Part shown: piece by piece, positions 30,693 to 35,442 of the stretch
Layout: each line of letters starts with the position of its first letter
Position numbering within the stretch: position 1 is the first letter of the stretch
Virus record (IMG/VR): IMGVR_UViG_3300044610_000369
Location: 1-35,442 of that record
DNA length: 35,442 bases
Source: a virus
Strand: one strand, 5' to 3'
Program-made: the position numbers and the translations under genes
Notes under the pieces: generated by a model
What the model was told of the DNA's origin: nothing
Database searches by the model: none
The model's input: only the letters and a program-made list of their open reading frames with translations

Positions 30693-32347
30693 GCTTATTT
30701 TATGAAATATTGAATCACTTGAAAGAAGTAAACGATTATGATTTACTTCCAAAACTTTTAGAAGATTTGCCTGTTGAGCTTAGAGAAGAGCTGAAAGAGC
30801 ATTTTAAATATAATTGTGCTGATTGGATTAACCTTTGTGCGTGGATGTACGACCAAGAAAGCCCACGGGGTGACCGATTAAGAAAGTTTAGATTATTTCC
30901 TGAACAAGATAAGTTATTGATTCAACCTTTTGGCCAGCTCGCAATGCAAGCAAAGGTGAGTCCTGATGTTTATGCTTTCAAAAAGTCTAGGCGTGTTGGC
31001 TGGTCAGATACTCATTTAGTATTTTTCTTTTGGGTAGCTCAGTACTGGGGGCATAGTAGCGTTGTAGCTGCTCAAGATGAAGATACCACAGACGGCTCAA
31101 GTGCTCAATTTAGTTTAATGCCAAGATTAGATATTATTTATAGTAATTTACCAGACTGGCTTAAGCCTGATAACTGGAGTTCAACACACATGAGCCGTGA
31201 AATAGGGCACGGAGTGATCCAAGGTAAAGCCGTAGGAAGTAAACAATCGGCTAAAAAAGCTGGTCGTGGTGGACGAGGCTTATTTGCTTTACTTGATGAA
31301 GCTGGTTTTTGGCCTACATTAGATCTTGAAACGGCTTATACAGCTTTGTCATTTACTTGCAAAATTACAAGTCTTGTTAGTTCGGCGCCAGAAAGCCGTA
31401 ATCATTATTTTGAACAGTTATATAGAAGAGAAGTAGCATCACACGCCAAGAGCTTTTTTGTTCCTCACACAGTCAATCCAGCTAATGACCAAGATTGGTT
31501 AGACGCTCAAATGAGAAAGCTTAAACCTTCAAAATTAAGACAAGAGGTATTTGGGGAGCCTGGAGGAACAAGTGCAAACATAATTGAAGAGTGTCTTAAC
31601 GAAGTGTTTTATGATACTAGTAATGTCTTGCAACCTGTCAGGTGGAGCTTTCAAAGCCCTGTTATCAAAAATCTATTATCTAATTATAAATGGATACTTG
31701 TCAATCATTGGGACGGAGGCGGAGCGTCTAGGCATAATGCTTGTGTACCTTCTTTGTATAATGCTGATTTGGAGCGGTTTATATTTCTTAAAGCATTTGC
31801 CAACTCAAAAGATGGTGGCGTATTAACGGAGGTGATTAGGCAATCAAATAATTGGCTAAATAATTTTACAACTCAATATTATCCAGAAGGACTAAAAATT
31901 AAGGATTTTGGAGACCCTGCATTAGCACCAAATCGAAGCACTTTCGAGCTTGAAACAGGGCGTACAATCAATCTATTAGACAATTTGAGAAATCCGTCCG
32001 AATATTTAACAAAAGAAAAACAGCAAGCTTATAAAGACAAATGGGCTCGCAGGTTAGATCACAGGGCAAACGAAGTTAATAATGCTGTAATGAGGCGTTG
32101 TGCTGACTCTTTGCCGTGCGTATTAGTGTTAGATACTTGCGATGGATTACTGGATGGATGGTTGAACAAAGAATGGCAATATGATATTTCTAAAACGGGT
32201 GAAATAAATACCAGTCAGGTTTATCAAAATCACCCAGTTGGTGATATATGTGATGCTGTGAGTTATGGAATATTAGGAACATGGCCTGACCCACCAAAAG
32301 TTAAAAATACAAGTGTTACAATAGAGAAACTTAGAATATTAGGATAA
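30689..32347 (+). CDS. terL: Terminase large subunit
   Basis: The 552-aa protein has a deviant Walker A (KSRRVGWSD, residues 99-107), a Walker B LFALLDEAGF with Asp203-Glu204, and a C-terminal RNase H-like nuclease part with VNHWDGGG (Asp342), KDFGDPA (about 408) and GDICDAVSYGIL (about 525). It couples ATP hydrolysis to DNA translocation into the head and cuts concatemers. The order TerS, TerL, portal is that of P22-like podoviruses. The length is slightly above P22 gp2 (499 aa). Confidence 0.9.
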   Translation: MSLFYEILNHLKEVNDYDLLPKLLEDLPVELREELKEHFKYNCADWINLCAWMYDQESPRGDRLRKFRLFPEQDKLLIQPFGQLAMQAKVSPDVYAFKKSRRVGWSDTHLVFFFWVAQYWGHSSVVAAQDEDTTDGSSAQFSLMPRLDIIYSNLPDWLKPDNWSSTHMSREIGHGVIQGKAVGSKQSAKKAGRGGRGLFALLDEAGFWPTLDLETAYTALSFTCKITSLVSSAPESRNHYFEQLYRREVASHAKSFFVPHTVNPANDQDWLDAQMRKLKPSKLRQEVFGEPGGTSANIIEECLNEVFYDTSNVLQPVRWSFQSPVIKNLLSNYKWILVNHWDGGGASRHNACVPSLYNADLERFIFLKAFANSKDGGVLTEVIRQSNNWLNNFTTQYYPEGLKIKDFGDPALAPNRSTFELETGRTINLLDNLRNPSEYLTKEKQQAYKDKWARRLDHRANEVNNAVMRRCADSLPCVLVLDTCDGLLDGWLNKEWQYDISKTGEINTSQVYQNHPVGDICDAVSYGILGTWPDPPKVKNTSVTIEKLRILG

Positions 32348-32359
32348 ATAAAAACTCAA

Positions 32360-32914
32360 GTGAAAACATTCAATAAAATAAAAGTCAAAATATTACTATT
32401 TATAGACAAAATTTTATATTATTTATTTAAACGCAATAAACACAAATCATTAGTATACAAACAAATTATAAGTGACATACCTCATGCTGAAATAGCCTCA
32501 ATTCAAAGGGCTAGCGATGGTTTAGAGTATGGGGGAAATAGTAGTGAAGTAATAAACAAGATGAAAGCTTTACGGAAGCAATATCCATTAGTAGAAGTTT
32601 ATTTGCCAACTTATTATAATGATAAAAGAAGGCAAAACTATTTCAAAAACAAACCAACTTACAATATTTTTAGCATAAGAAGTTCTGATTTTAAAAAAGA
32701 CTTGGAATTTTTCAAAGAATTTTTTGCGGAAAATGGTTTTTATCCTACAGCTATGCCTCCACTTAGCACTCACATTTGGGACGATGAAACGGAAACTGAT
32801 ATAATCTTGAATAAAGATGAATTCTATAAACCTGTTGCCCGAAAAGTTGATATGAACTGGCTCGGACAGAGAGAGAGTAAAAAAACTGAAGAAATGAGTT
32901 TACAATTAAGTTAA
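32360..32914 (+). CDS. Hypothetical protein between terminase and portal
   Basis: A 184-aa protein from a GTG start 12 bases after the terL stop; no other in-frame start fits the gap. The first 30 residues are basic and hydrophobic (VKILLFIDKILYYLF), perhaps a membrane-contacting helix. The rest is mixed. The location between packaging motor and portal suggests a late function, but no family is recognised. Confidence 0.65.
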   Translation: MKTFNKIKVKILLFIDKILYYLFKRNKHKSLVYKQIISDIPHAEIASIQRASDGLEYGGNSSEVINKMKALRKQYPLVEVYLPTYYNDKRRQNYFKNKPTYNIFSIRSSDFKKDLEFFKEFFAENGFYPTAMPPLSTHIWDDETETDIILNKDEFYKPVARKVDMNWLGQRESKKTEEMSLQLS

Positions 32915-32918
32915 TAAA

Positions 32919-35069
32919 ATGGAAACAATATTAGATATTCAGCAAACTATTGACCCAGCCGCAATTAAAGAAGCGGTCATGAAATATGATAAACGTTTAG
33001 AACAGAATAAATCTATTCGCCAGCCACTTGAAAGAGAATGGACTGATTATATTTCAATGGCTATCAAAGGTGAAGAAGGTTCAAGAGTCATGAATTTGGC
33101 TAAGCAATATGTAAACCTGTCTAATAGCTTCTATCCTAGCTCATGGAGACAAGCAAGCGCATATAGGCTTCAATGGCTAACTAAAGATGGGGACTGGTTT
33201 GATTTAGCTCCCAGCGGTGAACAAAACACAAATACAACTTTAGTCAATGCTGTAAAAAGTAAGATGAGAAAATCTTTAAACCACCCAGAAAGCGGCTTTT
33301 ATAATGCATTAGATAACTTTGATTTGCAATGCAGTTTATTGAACACGAGCGGTTTGGCTTATTCATATATTGTCAAAACTGAAAAGAAAAGAGCCAAAAC
33401 TATTGAGATGGAAGGCGGGAAGATAAGAATTAAGCGGAATGATGGTGAAAATGAATTAGTTTATCAGGGTGCTAAAGCCACTGTCATTAATATGTTTAAC
33501 TGCTATCCAGATATGCTTAGCCCTATAAACAATGATATTAATGCGGTAGATTTATATTTTTGGGAAGCGATATCACTGAATGATTTAAAATCAAATCCAG
33601 ATTTTGACCCAGCCGCTCCTTACACTTATCAAGATTTTGTTATTTATAGAGATAATTCAGAGCTAGTAAAACTGGAACAGTCTACTTTAAGCAAAACAGA
33701 CTCACAAAGAAGAATTGAACAAGCCACCCAGCCAGGCATTAGGCAAAATGAGGAAGGATATAAAGGTTATTGCGAGCTGAGAACTGCCTACTTAAAAGAG
33801 TTTTGTGTGAAAAGTGGAAGTAGCAAAGAAACTTACGAAAATGTAATTGTTCTTTACGCAAAAGTTTTAAATGAAGTAATTCCATTATTAGTTGAATATA
33901 ATCACAATCCATATAATCGTAAAAATATTTTATTGTGTGAAGCTCAAACTAATCCATGGGGAATGTATGGCAAATCTCAATTAGGCTTAAGTTACAATCA
34001 AGCGTGCTGGTTAAACTATTTAAGAGCTTGTCAAGCTTATTCGGTCGGTAAAACTACATTTAGAACTCGCTTTATTCCATCAAATTTGTATACCGCCGCC
34101 ATGGAAACAGGAATTGCTAAGCATGATTTAGAGAATGCCTTGCGTGGTGCTGGTTATGATATTCCTTTCAATGCAGAATCTTATTCACAAGGTGCGGACG
34201 GTATTTGGTCGCCCGATGACAAATATCAAACGAGTGATATTCAGCTCATGGATGGTGAAATACAGAAAACACTCAATCAATTACAAGAAATAAATGTTGA
34301 TTTATCGTCTGATTCAGTCGTAAGTGGAACGGCTACTGGCGTAGATTTTGTCCAGCAAAAACAAACAGCGGTTTATAAAAAATACTTAAGGAATATGTCT
34401 CAAAGTGTCTTGCAACCGTTTTTAGAAATGTTTTTAGAAGACTTATTATTATTAATCAGAGATGAATTGATTGAAGTTAATATTGATGACGAGCGATTGA
34501 AACAAATAAACCCAAGCATTGAACATTTAGTTAATATTTTTAAAAGTTTAAATGAGCCACTGACTCAACAACAAGAAGTTGGAACTGATGCCAATGGCTT
34601 GCCTATCGTGATGGGAAGTCAGATTAATCCTGTTGCAAAGAAAGAATATATTATTCTCACTCAAAGATTATTAGCCGCTTTTAAGGCGGACATTGAAATT
34701 AAAGTTGAAGGTAATGTCTACGACGTAGAAGAGCGAAAACGGGCTAATTTAGAATTACTTAATTTTATCCAGCAAACCTTTGCAAATCAGCCAGAGGGCT
34801 TAAAGATGGGAGCTATTGCAATGGAGGAATATTTGGATTTACATCAAAACGAAAACAAAGCTAAATATATGGAAATTATAGAATCTTTGGGACAGGGACA
34901 AGAACAAAAACAAGCAATTGAAGCTCAACAAGCTCAAGACAACGCTAAAATGGCAGACGCGAAAGCTCAGAAAGACATGGCTCAAACTCAAGTTATGTCA
35001 GCCAATGCGGCTAAAACTACCCAAGAAGTTCAAGATAATGAACAAGCTAAGCAATTATTAGGAGTTTAA
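32919..35069 (+). CDS. Portal protein (P22-size class)
   Basis: The 716-aa product has a helical N-terminus, a wing and stem region (YSVGKTTFRTRFIPSN, then DKYQTSDIQLMDGEIQKTLNQLQEINVDL), and a Gln/Ala-rich coiled C-terminus (about 650-716). The latter resembles the long barrel of P22 gp1 (725 aa). It follows the terminase genes and precedes the head-assembly genes. Its TAA shares TTAA (35066-35069) with the stop of the converging minus-strand gene. Confidence 0.8.
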   Translation: METILDIQQTIDPAAIKEAVMKYDKRLEQNKSIRQPLEREWTDYISMAIKGEEGSRVMNLAKQYVNLSNSFYPSSWRQASAYRLQWLTKDGDWFDLAPSGEQNTNTTLVNAVKSKMRKSLNHPESGFYNALDNFDLQCSLLNTSGLAYSYIVKTEKKRAKTIEMEGGKIRIKRNDGENELVYQGAKATVINMFNCYPDMLSPINNDINAVDLYFWEAISLNDLKSNPDFDPAAPYTYQDFVIYRDNSELVKLEQSTLSKTDSQRRIEQATQPGIRQNEEGYKGYCELRTAYLKEFCVKSGSSKETYENVIVLYAKVLNEVIPLLVEYNHNPYNRKNILLCEAQTNPWGMYGKSQLGLSYNQACWLNYLRACQAYSVGKTTFRTRFIPSNLYTAAMETGIAKHDLENALRGAGYDIPFNAESYSQGADGIWSPDDKYQTSDIQLMDGEIQKTLNQLQEINVDLSSDSVVSGTATGVDFVQQKQTAVYKKYLRNMSQSVLQPFLEMFLEDLLLLIRDELIEVNIDDERLKQINPSIEHLVNIFKSLNEPLTQQQEVGTDANGLPIVMGSQINPVAKKEYIILTQRLLAAFKADIEIKVEGNVYDVEERKRANLELLNFIQQTFANQPEGLKMGAIAMEEYLDLHQNENKAKYMEIIESLGQGQEQKQAIEAQQAQDNAKMADAKAQKDMAQTQVMSANAAKTTQEVQDNEQAKQLLGV

Positions 35070-35311
35070 TCCACCCAACCTTTTAAAAAATTATAATCAG
35101 ATTTAGTTTTTAAACGCTTGACAGTAAGTAAGTAACTCCTGTGAGCCTTCTCGTCTTCGCAGCTTCTCAAAGTAGATAATAAAATCATTATTAATTGTTG
35201 ATAAATGTCCACTTTTTTCTCAAGATTTGCAGCTTCAGCCAAAACTTCCAAAAGTTTGCTCTTAACCTTTTCCGCAAAACTAGGTTCTTCTTTATCAATT
35301 ATCATAATCAT
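35066..35311 (-). CDS. Hypothetical protein, antisense island gene 3
   Basis: An 81-aa helical protein reading from ATG at 35311 (equivalent to position 30 on the circle) to a TAA at 35066. The start overlaps the stop of the 78-aa island gene (ATGA). A leucine-rich helix (KLLEVLAEAANLEKKVDIYQQL) could form a coiled coil. It ends tail-to-tail with the portal, sharing a TTAA for both stops. A 30-base 5' fragment of the same gene lies at positions 1-30. Function unknown. Confidence 0.65.
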   Translation of the reverse strand: MIMIIDKEEPSFAEKVKSKLLEVLAEAANLEKKVDIYQQLIMILLSTLRSCEDEKAHRSYLLTVKRLKTKSDYNFLKGWVD

Positions 35312-35442
35312 TTAGCCTCCTTGATACTACCTTTCATCGCTTCACAAGATGCAAACGCTTCAATACGATTCAGGCATTCGCCCTCAATATCTTCTTTCGC
35401 ATTGCCCGCCCTTATTGCTTCCAATAAAGTCCGATGATCGCT
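35282..35442. repeat. Terminal redundancy, right copy
   Basis: Matches 1-161 except for three adjacent bases (35409-35411). It carries the start of the 81-aa gene and a 5'-truncated copy of the 78-aa gene (35308-35442), which is not a separate gene. Confidence 0.9.

Overview
The window is an almost complete, circularly closing genome of a small tailed phage with a short-tail (podovirus-like) virion. The first 161 bases recur at 35282-35442 with one 3-base substitution, so the unique genome is about 35.28 kb and the window edges fall inside a minus-strand gene. The DNA is AT-rich (about one third G+C by eye), uses ordinary stops, and carries AAGGAG-type ribosome binding sites and sigma70-like promoters. 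No rRNA, tRNA, CRISPR, insertion sequence, integrase, DNA or RNA polymerase, or replicative helicase was seen. The host cannot be named from the sequence alone.

Layout on the circle. (1) Packaging and virion genes run on the plus strand from 30192 across the join to 16991: terminase small and large subunits, portal, scaffold, capsid, a beta-rich candidate decoration protein, a P22 gp4/T7 gp11-like adaptor, a GNAT-like protein, three candidate ejection proteins (one of 1990 aa, one with a C-terminal S74 self-cleaving chaperone), a gp10/gp12-like nozzle, a collar-domain tail fibre and a fibre-assembly-like protein. A three-gene minus-strand island (35311-35066, 263-27, 427-260) sits between portal and scaffold. 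(2) 16992-22129 holds accessory and lysis-type genes: a truncated M15-peptidase-like ORF, a structured RNA element, a DUF5675/YkuD-like protein, a small holin-like protein, a lysine-rich protein, a PD-(D/E)XK-like nuclease, and, after tandem terminators, a MazG-like protein and a four-gene cassette starting with a permuted papain-like enzyme. (3) 22225-24286 is a minus-strand cassette containing a membrane-anchored lysozyme-superfamily enzyme. (4) 24287-26000 is the control region: an HTH protein diverging from an AntA/KilA-C antirepressor, with promoters, dyads and direct repeats. (5) 25934-30160 is the replication and early region: two winged-helix replication proteins, a candidate helicase loader and several small orphan genes, followed by a strong promoter overlapping a 20-bp palindrome that leads into the terminase genes.

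Working model (inference): the HTH protein and antirepressor set a developmental switch. The winged-helix protein recruits the host replisome, possibly at 15-bp iterons inside its own gene, as in lambda O. TerS and TerL package DNA through the portal into a scaffolded capsid. The ejection proteins, nozzle and fibre form the short tail, and several wall-active candidates serve entry or lysis. Having repressor-type genes without an integrase fits either a lytic relative of a temperate phage or a plasmid-like prophage.
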